The notes under the pieces are model-generated. The model was given only the letters and a program-made list of their open reading frames with translations. It had not been told where the DNA came from and made no database searches. Shown here one piece after another: positions 17,886 through 26,981 of a DNA stretch of 35,095 nt. Position 1 is the stretch's first letter, and every line of letters begins with the position of its first letter. The position numbers and the translations under genes were made by a program. The stretch lies in contig JAJRUD010000165.1 in the NCBI GenBank assembly GCA_024277995.1, positions 1 through 35,095 on the forward strand, in the 5' to 3' direction. The DNA comes from Chloroflexota bacterium (GTDB taxonomy: Bacteria > Chloroflexota > Anaerolineae > Anaerolineales > E44-bin32).

Positions 17886-17990
17886 CCGTCGAAGACGGCC
17901 GCGGCACGCCCGGCCGCCCGCTGGGGGAAAGACGAGCCTGGATGATTACAGTGAAATCGGCAGCTGACCTCTTTGCGCCCGCAGGATCCA

Positions 17991-19145
17991 TCAGGGCAAG
18001 AAGTTCAGCGGATTCACTTTCCCCCACAGGTCGCTCATCATCTCGAAGTGCAGGTGCGGGCCGCGGCAATTCCCCGAACAACCAATCAGGCCAATGAGTT
18101 GACCCTGAAAGACGGCCTGTCCGCATCCCACGTTCACCTGGCTCAGGTGAGCGTAGAGCGTCTGCCAGCCGTTTCCACGGTCCAGCACGATCACCAGGCC
18201 GTAGCCCCAATTGTTCCATCCAGCGAATACCACCACGCCCGTGTCAGCGGCGGAGACACCGTGGCCCATCGCTCCGCCGATGTCGATGGCCGAATGCGTA
18301 TCAGGGTCATAGCCGAAACCGGAGATGCTGCGCAAGGGAGTGGGCCACACGAAAGTCGCCCTTCCCGTCGGCCCGGAGGCCACGCTTCCACAGTAGCCCG
18401 GCCCCAGGATCTTGGCCGCAGCGGGGTTGCTGCGGGAAATGCGCGGCGCGCTCCAGGTGGGCACTTCGCGTCTGCCCTCCGGGATCACCAGCCAGGTCCC
18501 CGCCTCGATGTCCGGATTTAAGGGGTCCACGTCCGGGGCCAGGCCGTTGCCAGGCCAGTCTATGATTTCTTCAATCTCCACTTTAAAGAAGCGCGCCACT
18601 CCCAGTAGAGTGTCTCCCTCATGCCACTCATAGTACGCGCCGTCCACTGGGAGGATGTTCAGATCCTGCCCCGGACGCAGGCTATGCGGATCCCCTTCCA
18701 GGACATCCCAGTTGCCCCACAGGATCGTGGAAGGTTTGAGCCCGAATCTTTCTGCGATACCGAAGAGGCTATCACCCGGCTGGACCAGATATTTCACCAC
18801 AGCAACGCGCGGACGGTCAGGAAACAGCGTGTGGGGGTTCGCCCGTCGCGGGACGCCTCCCGCTCCCACGGGGATTGCCGTCGGATAAACCGGTAGATCG
18901 GCCATATCAACCAGCGGACCTTCGGCCTGCAGGCTCGCACCCTCCGGCGTCCACGTCGCGGCCACGGCACGCGCCCGGAATGGGTCGAGGGGCTTCCCCC
19001 ACAGGATCCCGCTTCCCAAAGCCAGGACACCCAGGCCGGCTGCCACGATGGCCAGTTTCGCCCCCTTTCGCACACGCCCGGCGGCATGGGTGGCCTCGCC
19101 AGAGGCAGCCTCATTTTCGAGCCTCATGCGATCAGGGTCATCCAT
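17991..19145 (-). CDS. Membrane-anchored LysM + M23 family metallopeptidase
   Basis: VQPGDSLFGIAERFGLKPSTILWGN and WHEGDTLLGVARFFKVEIEEIIDW (LysM-like); HSAIDIGGAMGHGVSAADTGVVVFAGWNNWGYGLVIVLDRG...GPHLHFEM (M23); N-terminal TM; start set at ATG 19145. Confidence 0.92.
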   Translation of the reverse strand: MDDPDRMRLENEAASGEATHAAGRVRKGAKLAIVAAGLGVLALGSGILWGKPLDPFRARAVAATWTPEGASLQAEGPLVDMADLPVYPTAIPVGAGGVPRRANPHTLFPDRPRVAVVKYLVQPGDSLFGIAERFGLKPSTILWGNWDVLEGDPHSLRPGQDLNILPVDGAYYEWHEGDTLLGVARFFKVEIEEIIDWPGNGLAPDVDPLNPDIEAGTWLVIPEGRREVPTWSAPRISRSNPAAAKILGPGYCGSVASGPTGRATFVWPTPLRSISGFGYDPDTHSAIDIGGAMGHGVSAADTGVVVFAGWNNWGYGLVIVLDRGNGWQTLYAHLSQVNVGCGQAVFQGQLIGLIGCSGNCRGPHLHFEMMSDLWGKVNPLNFLP

Positions 19146-19305
19146 GTCATACCCCCCACCGACGTAGCCATCACAGCAATGGGCCAAAACCGCTGTCAAC
19201 GACCTGTTCTCATACGGCTTGCCTGCGGACACCCGCTGGCGCCACCGACCCGCCTGGCTTATACTCCCAGCGGTTCGGACCAACCTAGCTCAGGGAGCGT
19301 ATGCC

Positions 19306-21978
19306 ATGAGTCGACGCCCATCCCCCTTCGCGGCGGCGCGCCTCGGCCTAGCCCTAACGCTGAGCCTGGCGCTGATCGCCGCCACCTTCACCCCTACCCC
19401 CTCCCGGATCTCCCCCAAACTCCCCTCCCCCGCCCTCCAAACCCAGACCAGCCTGCTCATCGACGCCCTCTACTACGACACTTACCTGGCCAACGAGCCC
19501 GAGGAGGCCGTGGCGCTGATCAACGTCGGGTCCGCCGCGGTGGACCTGGCGGGGTGGAGCATCAGCGACGGAGAAGGTACTGTGACCTTCCCCGGCTACA
19601 GCCTGGCACCCGGCGCCCGCGTCTGGGCGGCCCGCACGGCCACCTCCTTCCAGCAGGAGTTCGGCTTCAAACCCGACTTCGAGTACGGCGGCGATTCAGA
19701 CCCGGCTGTGCCTGACATGAACGGCACTGCCCCGGCCTTCGCCAACAGCGGCGACGAGGTGATCTTGCTCGATCCGGCCGGCACGACCGTGGATGCCCTG
19801 GTATACGAGGCGGGGGACGTGACCATCGCCGGCTGGTCCGGCCCGGCCCTCTTCCCTTACACCCAGGGCTATTTCGGCGCCGAGGGCCAGATCCTCTACC
19901 GCAAGCTCGATCAGACCACCGCCATGCCCATTCCCGACACCGACACCCTGGCCGATTGGGCCCAGGCGACCGATGATGACATCGACGGCAAGAAGGTCCA
20001 GTACCCGGGCTGGGACCTCCTGCGCTACTTCTTCCCGCTCAAGACGACCCAGACCGCCAACCTGACCTACCTCATCGCCCCCGACAACATCTTCGATGCC
20101 TACCTGGCCGAGATCAACAAGGCCAACAGCTACATCCACATCGAGGGCTATTCCTTCACCAACGCCCACATCGCCGATGCGCTGGTCGCCAAGCTCCAGG
20201 CCGGGGTCCAGGTGCGCGTGCTGCTGGAGGAAGAGATCGTCAATGGCATTTCCGACCAGGAACGCTGGATCTGCCAGCAGATCGAGGCCAACGGCGGCGA
20301 ATGCTGGTTCATGTACAACGACGACCCCACCGACGTCCACGACCGCTACACCTTCCAGCACGCCAAGTTCACCGTCGTGGATGGGGTCACCCTGCTCACC
20401 GGCTCCGAGAACCTGAACGGCTCCTCCATGCCGGCCGACGACAAGGCCGACGGCACGTGGGGCAACCGCGGCGTCTACATCATCACCGACGCTCCCGACT
20501 TGGTGAACCACGCGCTGGACATCTTCACCCACGACCTGGATCCCGCCAACCACAAGGACGTGCGCCGCTGGGATCCCGCCATCGACGCCCCGCCGGCCGG
20601 CTTCTCACCCGACTACACCACCGGCGGTACCGGCTACAGCGTCCAGTTCCCCGACCCGCTGGTTTTAAGCGGCACTTTCGACTTCGAGGTGGTGCAGTCG
20701 CCGGATAACTCCCTGCGCCTGCAGGACAGCCTGCTCGGGCTGGTGGCGCGCGCCGGTGCCGGCGGCGTGGTGCTCGTGGAGCAGCTTTACGAGCGAACCT
20801 ATTGGGGCCCCTCCACCAGCGACCCGGCCACCGACCCCAACCCGCGCCTGGAGGCCTACATCGACGCCGCCCGGCGCGGGGCCGACGTGCGCATCCTGCT
20901 CGACTCCTACTACGATGACCCGGCCGACCCACGCGGCAACGCGGCCACCTGCAACTACGTGAACAACATCGCCTCCAGCGAGGGCCTCGACCTGGCCTGC
21001 CTGATCGGCAACCCCAGCGGTACGGGCATCCATAACAAGATGGTCCTGGTCTGGGACGGATCCCAGGGCTGGACGCATACCGGCTCCATCAACGGCTCGG
21101 AGAATTCCAGCAAGAACAACCGCGAGCTGGCCGTGCAGGTTCGGTCGACGGCGGGCTACAACTACCTGGCCGACCTCTTCGAGTACGACTGGGTGGTCTC
21201 AGGCGGGGCGCCCATCTTCCCCACGCCGACGCCCACCGCCACGGCCACCTTCACCGCCACACCGACGGCCACCGCCACGCCTACCGCCAGCGCCACCCCC
21301 ACCTTCACGCCAACCTACACGCCCGCCGCTACAGCCACACCCACCTTCACCGACACACCAACCGCCAGCGCCACCCCCACTGCGACGGCGACGGCCACCC
21401 CCACCTTCACGCCAACCTACACGCCCACGCCCGCGGGCCCCAACCACCTGCTCATCCGCGAGGTCTTCTACGACACGCCTGGCAAGGACTCCGACGAGGA
21501 GTGGATCGAGATCTACAACCCGACCGGCAGCACGGTGGACCTCTCCGGTTACAAGCTTGGTGATGAAGAGACACGGGGCGGCGGCGAAGGCATGTATCGC
21601 TTCCCCGGCGGAGCATCCATCGCCCCGGGGCAGGTGCTGGTCGTGGCGCTCAAGGCGACGGGCTTCCGCGCCCTCTACGGCTTCGACCCGGACTATGAGG
21701 TGAAGGACAGCGATCCTGCCGTGCCGGACATGAGCGTCTATTCCGCCTGGGCCGGCGGAACCATCGCGCTGAGCAACACCGGCGACCAGGTGCTGCTGCT
21801 CGACGAAACCGACACTTCCGTCGACGTGGTGACCTACGAGCGGGGCAGCTATCCCGGCGTGGTGGCGCACCCCGGCGTGGCCAGCGGCCACTCTATCGAG
21901 CGCTCACCCGCGGACCAGGACACCGATGACTGCAGCCTGGATTTCGTGGACCGCTTCCCTCCCACGCCAGGCGGATAG
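19306..21978 (+). CDS. Secreted phospholipase D-like protein flanked by two lamin-tail domains
   Basis: Signal-like N-terminus; two HxK motifs [21 protein letters not shown] and [27 protein letters not shown]; paired LTD-like segments each with DSDPAVPDM; Thr/Pro linker. Confidence 0.9.
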   Translation: MSRRPSPFAAARLGLALTLSLALIAATFTPTPSRISPKLPSPALQTQTSLLIDALYYDTYLANEPEEAVALINVGSAAVDLAGWSISDGEGTVTFPGYSLAPGARVWAARTATSFQQEFGFKPDFEYGGDSDPAVPDMNGTAPAFANSGDEVILLDPAGTTVDALVYEAGDVTIAGWSGPALFPYTQGYFGAEGQILYRKLDQTTAMPIPDTDTLADWAQATDDDIDGKKVQYPGWDLLRYFFPLKTTQTANLTYLIAPDNIFDAYLAEINKANSYIHIEGYSFTNAHIADALVAKLQAGVQVRVLLEEEIVNGISDQERWICQQIEANGGECWFMYNDDPTDVHDRYTFQHAKFTVVDGVTLLTGSENLNGSSMPADDKADGTWGNRGVYIITDAPDLVNHALDIFTHDLDPANHKDVRRWDPAIDAPPAGFSPDYTTGGTGYSVQFPDPLVLSGTFDFEVVQSPDNSLRLQDSLLGLVARAGAGGVVLVEQLYERTYWGPSTSDPATDPNPRLEAYIDAARRGADVRILLDSYYDDPADPRGNAATCNYVNNIASSEGLDLACLIGNPSGTGIHNKMVLVWDGSQGWTHTGSINGSENSSKNNRELAVQVRSTAGYNYLADLFEYDWVVSGGAPIFPTPTPTATATFTATPTATATPTASATPTFTPTYTPAATATPTFTDTPTASATPTATATATPTFTPTYTPTPAGPNHLLIREVFYDTPGKDSDEEWIEIYNPTGSTVDLSGYKLGDEETRGGGEGMYRFPGGASIAPGQVLVVALKATGFRALYGFDPDYEVKDSDPAVPDMSVYSAWAGGTIALSNTGDQVLLLDETDTSVDVVTYERGSYPGVVAHPGVASGHSIERSPADQDTDDCSLDFVDRFPPTPGG
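21214..21438 (+). repeat. Degenerate tandem repeat coding for the Thr/Pro-rich linker
   Basis: gccacccccaccttcacgccaacctacacgccc occurs twice within a (ACN CCN) rich tract. Confidence 0.8.
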
Positions 21979-22067
21979 CACCCAGAATCGCCCAGGGCCA
22001 CGGGGCTTCCGAAGCTCCGGGGCCCTCTTCGAGCACAGCCCTGGCGGGGAAAGGTCGCCTCGCCTCC

Positions 22068-22320
22068 GATAAACCACAAGACCTGACGGACATCGAAGGC
22101 CCGTCAGGTCTTGTGGTTCTCAGCGAATGAGCCTCCTGCCATCCAAAGGGCGGCCGGCACTGCCGCTCTTGCCGGGAGACACCCTGTCCCTTACCGCTTG
22201 GAAGGGCGGCGCTCCAGCCGATCGGCGTTCGGGCATCCGCCCCGCCGTGGCGGCGGATGGGCCGGAGCAGACCGCGGCTGACAGGGGCACGCAGCCCTGA
22301 GGTGGCCTGAGGCTCGTTCC
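22068..22320 (-). ncRNA. Candidate structured ncRNA (6S RNA-like), own promoter and terminator
   Basis: Minus promoter TTGACA-17-TAAAGT, predicted +1 GG at 22320; terminal stem GAACGAGCCUC/GAGGCUCAUUC (one mismatch), CCCUGUC/GACAGGG, GCUCCGGCC/GGCUGGAGC; ends in an 18-bp hairpin; no convincing ORF. Confidence 0.55.
22072..22118 (-). terminator. 18-bp perfect inverted repeat (AACCACAAGACCTGACGG / CCGTCAGGTCTTGTGGTT)
   Basis: 11-nt loop; followed on minus by TTTATC; could be bidirectional with the end of the PLD gene. Confidence 0.8.
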
Positions 22321-22326
22321 TACATT

Positions 22327-22355
22327 ACTTTAGGAGCCCCTGCGCACACTGTCAA
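22327..22355 (-). promoter_or_regulatory. Sigma70 consensus promoter TTGACA-17-TAAAGT
   Basis: -35 at 22355-22350, -10 at 22332-22327 on the minus strand. Confidence 0.75.
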
Positions 22356-22512
22356 GCCGCGATCCTCTTAAAAAAGGTACCATGCCCAAACGCGCTGAGT
22401 GCGCCCATCGCCTGCCTCATATTCGCCATCCTCGCGGCCCCAGGGCCTGCGGCCGTTTTGGGCTATAATCGCCGCACTCCGATCTCTGACGCAGATAGCA
22501 GGGAGGCCCCCC

Positions 22513-22620
22513 ATGATCCACGAGGTGTGCGTTCGAATGGGCAGCCCGGCGACGGCAACGCCTCCGCCGGTGTCCCTCGCCCAAAGCAGGGTTCCCCTCG
22601 CGGGGGAGGCCCGCCCATGA
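22513..22620 (+). CDS. Candidate 35-codon upstream ORF overlapping the DagK-like start (ATGA)
   Basis: GGGAGG upstream of ATG; TATAAT at 22464-22469; stop overlaps the ATG at 22617. Confidence 0.35.
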   Translation: MIHEVCVRMGSPATATPPPVSLAQSRVPLAGEARP

Positions 22621-23531
22621 GCCGCCGAGTGAAATTGATCTTCAACCCCCACGCGGATCGGGGGCGCGCCTGGGACATCGCCGCCTCCCTGCAGTCCGTC
22701 ATCGAGCGCCTTGGCGAAGGTTCCTGGGCCGCGACGGAATATCCCACCCACGCCACCGAGCTGGCCAAGGAAGCTGCCGAAGATGGTTTCGACATCGTCG
22801 CCGCGCTGGGAGGGGATGGCACCGTCCATGAGGTGGTCAACGGCTTGATGCAGATCCCCGCCGATCGACGCCCGATGCTGGCCGCAGTGCCCATCGGCTC
22901 CGGCAACGACTTCTGCGCCAACGCGGGGCTTCCGCTCTCGCCGGAGGAGGCCATGCAAAGGGTCTTCAACGGCGAACCCCGGCCCATCGACATCGGCGTG
23001 ATGCAGGACGACACCGGCCGCACCGAATACTGGGACAACACCGTGGGTATCGGCTTCGGCGCCTTCGTCACCCTTTATTCCTATCGCTCCGCCCACCTGC
23101 AGGGCTTCACCATGTACCTGTGGTCGGTGATCCTCACCATCCTGCGCAACCACGACCCCCTGCACATGAAGATCATCACCGATGCGGAAACCATCGAGTG
23201 CGACGTGCAGTATTTCGTGCTTGCCAACGGCGCCCGCGAGGGAGGCGGTTTTCTGGTGGCGCCTGAAGCCCGCAACGACGACGGCCTGATGAACTACGCC
23301 ATGATCGAGCACGTCTCACGCCTCATGATGTTCCGCATCATCCCGGAAGTGATGAAAGGCACGCACGAGCGCTTCAAGCCGGTCCGCCTCGGCACGTTTA
23401 AGGAAGTGCGCATCACCTCTGATCCCCCTATGGCCATCCACGCCGACGGAGAGATCCTGGCCGGCTTCACCTCCCAGGTGCGCGAAGTCAGCGCCCGATT
23501 GATCCCGGGAGCGCTCAAAGTGGTCACCTGA
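22617..23531 (+). CDS. Diacylglycerol kinase/LCB5-type lipid kinase
   Basis: KLIFNPHADRGRA; ALGGDGTVHEVVNGLM; VPIGSGNDFCANAGL. Confidence 0.92.
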   Translation: MSRRVKLIFNPHADRGRAWDIAASLQSVIERLGEGSWAATEYPTHATELAKEAAEDGFDIVAALGGDGTVHEVVNGLMQIPADRRPMLAAVPIGSGNDFCANAGLPLSPEEAMQRVFNGEPRPIDIGVMQDDTGRTEYWDNTVGIGFGAFVTLYSYRSAHLQGFTMYLWSVILTILRNHDPLHMKIITDAETIECDVQYFVLANGAREGGGFLVAPEARNDDGLMNYAMIEHVSRLMMFRIIPEVMKGTHERFKPVRLGTFKEVRITSDPPMAIHADGEILAGFTSQVREVSARLIPGALKVVT

Positions 23532-23552
23532 CCGGCGCGCCGGTCCCGCGCC

Positions 23553-25148
23553 ATGCGCGACCTGCTGTCTTCTCTGCTGGACCACGACCTGGGTCACCTG
23601 AGGATCGTGGCCGAACTTTGGGGCCTCGACCTGCCGCCCGGAGGCGTGCGCCAGGCGGCTCCCCCACTGGTCCAGGCCATGCGCGATGAGACGCTGCTGA
23701 GCGAGGTGGTGGAGAGCCTCCCGACCCCGGCCCGCCAAGCTCTCGATGCACTGCTGGCCGCCGGTGGACGCCTGCCCCTGTCCGACCTCTCGCGCCGCTT
23801 CGGCCCGCTGCGCGCCATGGGCCCTGGTCGCCGCGACCGCGAGAAACCCTGGCGTGATCCCGCTTCCCCACTCGAAGCCCTCTGGTATCGCGGCCTCATC
23901 GACCGTGCCTTCGGCCAGGGCCCACACGGCCCCTTGGAATACGCCTACATCCCGCGCGACCTGCTCGCCCTGCTCCCCGCCCCGCAAGAGACGCTCGGGG
24001 GCGCACCCGGCCGGCCCGCCGCCGACCCGCCGCACACGCGCCCTGCCCGCACCCTTGCCGTGGACGACGCCACCACGCTGCTTGCCGCGCTGCGCCGCAA
24101 TCCCGCTCCGGGCCGATCGCTCCCTCCCGACCGCGCCGACGCTTTGCAGCCCTTCTTGCTTCAGCCGGCCTCGCTCACCATGCTGATCACGCTGCTGCTG
24201 GAAGGGGCCCTGCTGCAGTCCGAACCACTCAGGCCCCTCCCGCAGGCGGTGCGCGCCTTCCTGGACGCCCCGCGCCGCGCATCCCTCGAACACCTCATCC
24301 AGCTCTGGGTACGATCCCGGCACTGGAACGACCTGCAAGCCCTGCCACACCTGGAAGCCCCAAACGGCTGGCCCAACGACCCTCTCGCCGGGCGCCAGGC
24401 CGTGCTCGATTTGCTGCGCCCCATTCCCTCGGGCACATGGTGGGACCTGGAAACCTTCCTCCAGGCGGTGCGCGATCGTCAGCCAGCTTTTCAGCGCCCG
24501 GCCGGCGATTTCGATTCCTGGTACCTGCGCGACCGGCGCACGGGCCTCTTCCTGCGCGGCTTCGAGCATTGGGACGCCGTGGAAGGGGAGCTGCTGCGCT
24601 TCTTCATCGCCGGACCGCTGCACTGGCTGGGGCTCTGCGACCTGGGCGCCGTTGATCCTGAGGCGCCGCCCAGCGCCTTCCGCCTGACGCCGCTGGCCCC
24701 GCTGCTGTTCGGTGAGCAGGCACCGCAGGCCGCCCAGGAGGAGCCCGAGACGGCGGGCCGCCTGAGCCCGGACGGGCTGGTGCTGGTGCCGCGCACGGCC
24801 TCGCGCGCCCTGCGATACCAGATCGCCCGCCTGGGCGCGTGGGTGGGTCTGCAAGGCGAGCGCTATGCATACCGCCTCACCCCCGGATCCTTGCAGCGTG
24901 CCTCCCAACAGGGACTCCAGATGGCCCACGTCCGCGCTGTGCTGGAACAGGTCTCCGGAGCGGCGCTGCCGCCTCCGTTGGAGAAAGCCCTGGCCCGCTG
25001 GGCCGAGCACGGTATCGAAGCACGCCTGGAGCGCCTCATGATCCTGCGTGTGCGGCATCCCCAGGTCCTGAAAGACCTGCTATCCCGCCGCGCCACGGCC
25101 CGCTACCTGGGCGAGCAGCTCGGCCCCACGGCAGCCATCGTGCGCTAG
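23553..25148 (+). CDS. Helicase-associated (XPB/Ssl2 N-terminal-like) domain protein, probably truncated by an in-frame TAG
   Basis: C-terminal ATARYLGEQLGPTAAIVR then TAG; frame stays open as RDWKPLLEAAARQGLLLDPPTPEAWP to TGA at 25227-25229. Confidence 0.65.
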   Translation: MRDLLSSLLDHDLGHLRIVAELWGLDLPPGGVRQAAPPLVQAMRDETLLSEVVESLPTPARQALDALLAAGGRLPLSDLSRRFGPLRAMGPGRRDREKPWRDPASPLEALWYRGLIDRAFGQGPHGPLEYAYIPRDLLALLPAPQETLGGAPGRPAADPPHTRPARTLAVDDATTLLAALRRNPAPGRSLPPDRADALQPFLLQPASLTMLITLLLEGALLQSEPLRPLPQAVRAFLDAPRRASLEHLIQLWVRSRHWNDLQALPHLEAPNGWPNDPLAGRQAVLDLLRPIPSGTWWDLETFLQAVRDRQPAFQRPAGDFDSWYLRDRRTGLFLRGFEHWDAVEGELLRFFIAGPLHWLGLCDLGAVDPEAPPSAFRLTPLAPLLFGEQAPQAAQEEPETAGRLSPDGLVLVPRTASRALRYQIARLGAWVGLQGERYAYRLTPGSLQRASQQGLQMAHVRAVLEQVSGAALPPPLEKALARWAEHGIEARLERLMILRVRHPQVLKDLLSRRATARYLGEQLGPTAAIVR

Positions 25149-25225
25149 CGCGATTGGAAGCCGCTGCTCGAGGCCGCAGCCCGCCAGGGGCTCCTGCTCG
25201 ACCCGCCCACCCCGGAGGCCTGGCC

Positions 25226-26422
25226 GTGAAACCGCCCGCAGGACTGATCCCGGCCTTCCAGGAGACCTTCGAGCGCGCGCCGACGGTCCTGGCCCGCGCC
25301 CCGGGGCGGGTCAACCTGCTGGGCGAGCACGTCGATTACAACGAGGGTTGGGTGCTCCCCGCGGCGCTGGATATGGCGGCCTGGATCGCCGCCGCGCCCT
25401 CCCATGACCGTCGGGTGACGGTGCACGCGCTGGATTTGAAAGAGAGCGCGTCTTTTGACCTGGACGATCTGGCATCGCGCCTGACCGTAGAGGGGGAGCC
25501 GCTGCCCGGCTGGGCCCGCTACCCGGCCGGTGTGGCCTGGGCCCTGGGGCAGCGCGGCCTGCGCCCGGCCGGGCTGCTCGCCGTCCTGACCTCCAGTGTA
25601 CCCATCGGCGCCGGCCTGTCCTCCTCCGCTGCCGTCGAGGCGGCTTTCGCCGTGGTCTGGGACCATCTGGGCGGCTGGGCCCTGCCGAGAATGGGGTTGG
25701 CGCAACTCTGCCGCCGCGCAGAGACAGCATACGTGGGCGTGCACTGCGGCCTGATGGATCAGTTCGCCAGCCTGCACGGCCTGGCCGACCACGCCCTGCT
25801 CTTCGACTGCCGCACGTTGAACTGGGAAGCCGTACCGCTTCCGGCCCAGGCCGTCCTGGTCATCGCCGACAGCGGCGTGCGCCGCGCCCTACAGGATTCG
25901 GCCTACAACGAGCGCCGTGCCGCTTGCGAGCGCGCCGTCGCGCTGCTGCGCCCACTCGTGCCCGGCCTGCGCGCCCTGCGCGACCTCTCCCCCGCGGCGC
26001 TGCGCGAGCATGCGGATGTGCTCCCCCCCACTGTCCTCAAGCGGGCCGAACACGTCGTGCAGGAATGTGCGCGCGTGCTGCAGGCCGCCGATCGACTGCG
26101 CGCCGGCGACCTGCCGGGTTTCGGGCAACTCATGCTGCAGGGCCACGCCAGTCTGCGGGACCTGTACGAAGTGAGCACGCCCGAGCTGGATGCCCTGGTG
26201 GAGATCGCGACCGGTCTGCCCGGCTGCTACGGAGCGCGTCTCACCGGCGCCGGGTTCGGAGGCTGCACCGTAAACCTGGTGGCCAGGGCGCAAGCGCCCC
26301 TCTTTTCACGCCAGCTCGCTGAGCGCTATCACGAACATGTGGGACGAAACGCGACCGTGTGGATATGCCGCGCCGCACAAGGCGCGCGCGCCTGGAACAC
26401 GCCCCAAACCCCTCCCGAATAA
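25226..26422 (+). CDS. galK: Galactokinase
   Basis: APGRVNLLGEHVDYNEGWVLPAAL; VPIGAGLSSSAAVEAAF; GLMDQFASLHG; GARLTGAGFGGCTVNLV; GTG start at 25226. Confidence 0.95.
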   Translation: MKPPAGLIPAFQETFERAPTVLARAPGRVNLLGEHVDYNEGWVLPAALDMAAWIAAAPSHDRRVTVHALDLKESASFDLDDLASRLTVEGEPLPGWARYPAGVAWALGQRGLRPAGLLAVLTSSVPIGAGLSSSAAVEAAFAVVWDHLGGWALPRMGLAQLCRRAETAYVGVHCGLMDQFASLHGLADHALLFDCRTLNWEAVPLPAQAVLVIADSGVRRALQDSAYNERRAACERAVALLRPLVPGLRALRDLSPAALREHADVLPPTVLKRAEHVVQECARVLQAADRLRAGDLPGFGQLMLQGHASLRDLYEVSTPELDALVEIATGLPGCYGARLTGAGFGGCTVNLVARAQAPLFSRQLAERYHEHVGRNATVWICRAAQGARAWNTPQTPPE

Positions 26423-26435
26423 CCTGAGACCCTAT

Positions 26436-26526
26436 CTTGTGTCTTGTGTCTTGTGTCTTGTGTCTTGTGCCTTGTGCCTTGCGTCTTGTGTCTTGTGCCT
26501 TGTGCCTTGTGCCTTGCGTCCTGCGT
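26436..26526. repeat. Heptanucleotide tandem repeat, 13 copies of CTTGTGY-type unit
   Basis: cttgtgt x4, cttgtgc x2, cttgcgt, cttgtgt, cttgtgc x3, cttgcgt, cctgcgt. Confidence 0.95.
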
Positions 26527-26539
26527 CTTCTATCCCCCT

Positions 26540-26911
26540 CTACCCTCCCCCCAGCGCCTTCTGCAGCGCCGCTTCCAGCTCATCTAATGTGACCGGTTTG
26601 AAAACAAAGGCGTTGGCGCCGATGGCCAGCGCCTCGTCCACTTGTGAGTCGGCGGTTTCCGAGGAGAGCATGACCACCGGCAGGCCTTTCAGTTCGTCCC
26701 GCATGCGCAGGAATTCCAGCATGTCGATGCCGCTGACCTCGGGCATGTTGATGTCCAGGACCATGACGTCGGGGCGTTTCCCCGTCAGCAGCTTGCGCGC
26801 CGCGCTGCGAGCGTCGCGATAGACTTCGACATTGAAGTCGAGCAGTTGCAGCATCAACTTCACCGCGTGGCTCATTTCATCGTCGTCGTCGACAATCCAC
26901 ACCGAGCGCAT
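26540..26911 (-). CDS. Single-domain response regulator (receiver only)
   Basis: VWIVDDDDEMSHAVKLML; DVMVLDINMPEVSGIDML; VVMLSSETADSQ; FVFKPVTLDELEAAL; start reset to ATG 26911. Confidence 0.92.
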   Translation of the reverse strand: MRSVWIVDDDDEMSHAVKLMLQLLDFNVEVYRDARSAARKLLTGKRPDVMVLDINMPEVSGIDMLEFLRMRDELKGLPVVMLSSETADSQVDEALAIGANAFVFKPVTLDELEAALQKALGGG

Positions 26912-26981
26912 GCGCCCCTCCTCGGATTTCAGCCCAGCGGGCTCCGCAATTCGATCCCGCCGCCCCCACAGTCGGCGGACC

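Noticed and set aside
21214-21438. Intergenic or mobile repeat
   Set aside because: Explained by the coding Thr/Pro linker of the PLD-like protein.
22068-22320. SRP RNA, RNase P RNA or cobalamin riboswitch
   Set aside because: No GGAAGCAGC SRP apical motif, no RNase P conserved blocks in the right order, no B12 box; a promoter- and terminator-bounded independent RNA fits better.
23316-25058. 580-aa minus-strand ORF
   Set aside because: Antisense to the DagK and helicase-associated genes, no family motifs.
26436-26526. CRISPR array
   Set aside because: Units are 7 bp with no spacers.
26337-26822. 161-aa ORF with LVSCVLC repeats
   Set aside because: Produced by the heptanucleotide array and antisense to the response regulator; period-7 repeat stays open in all frames and is not evidence of coding.
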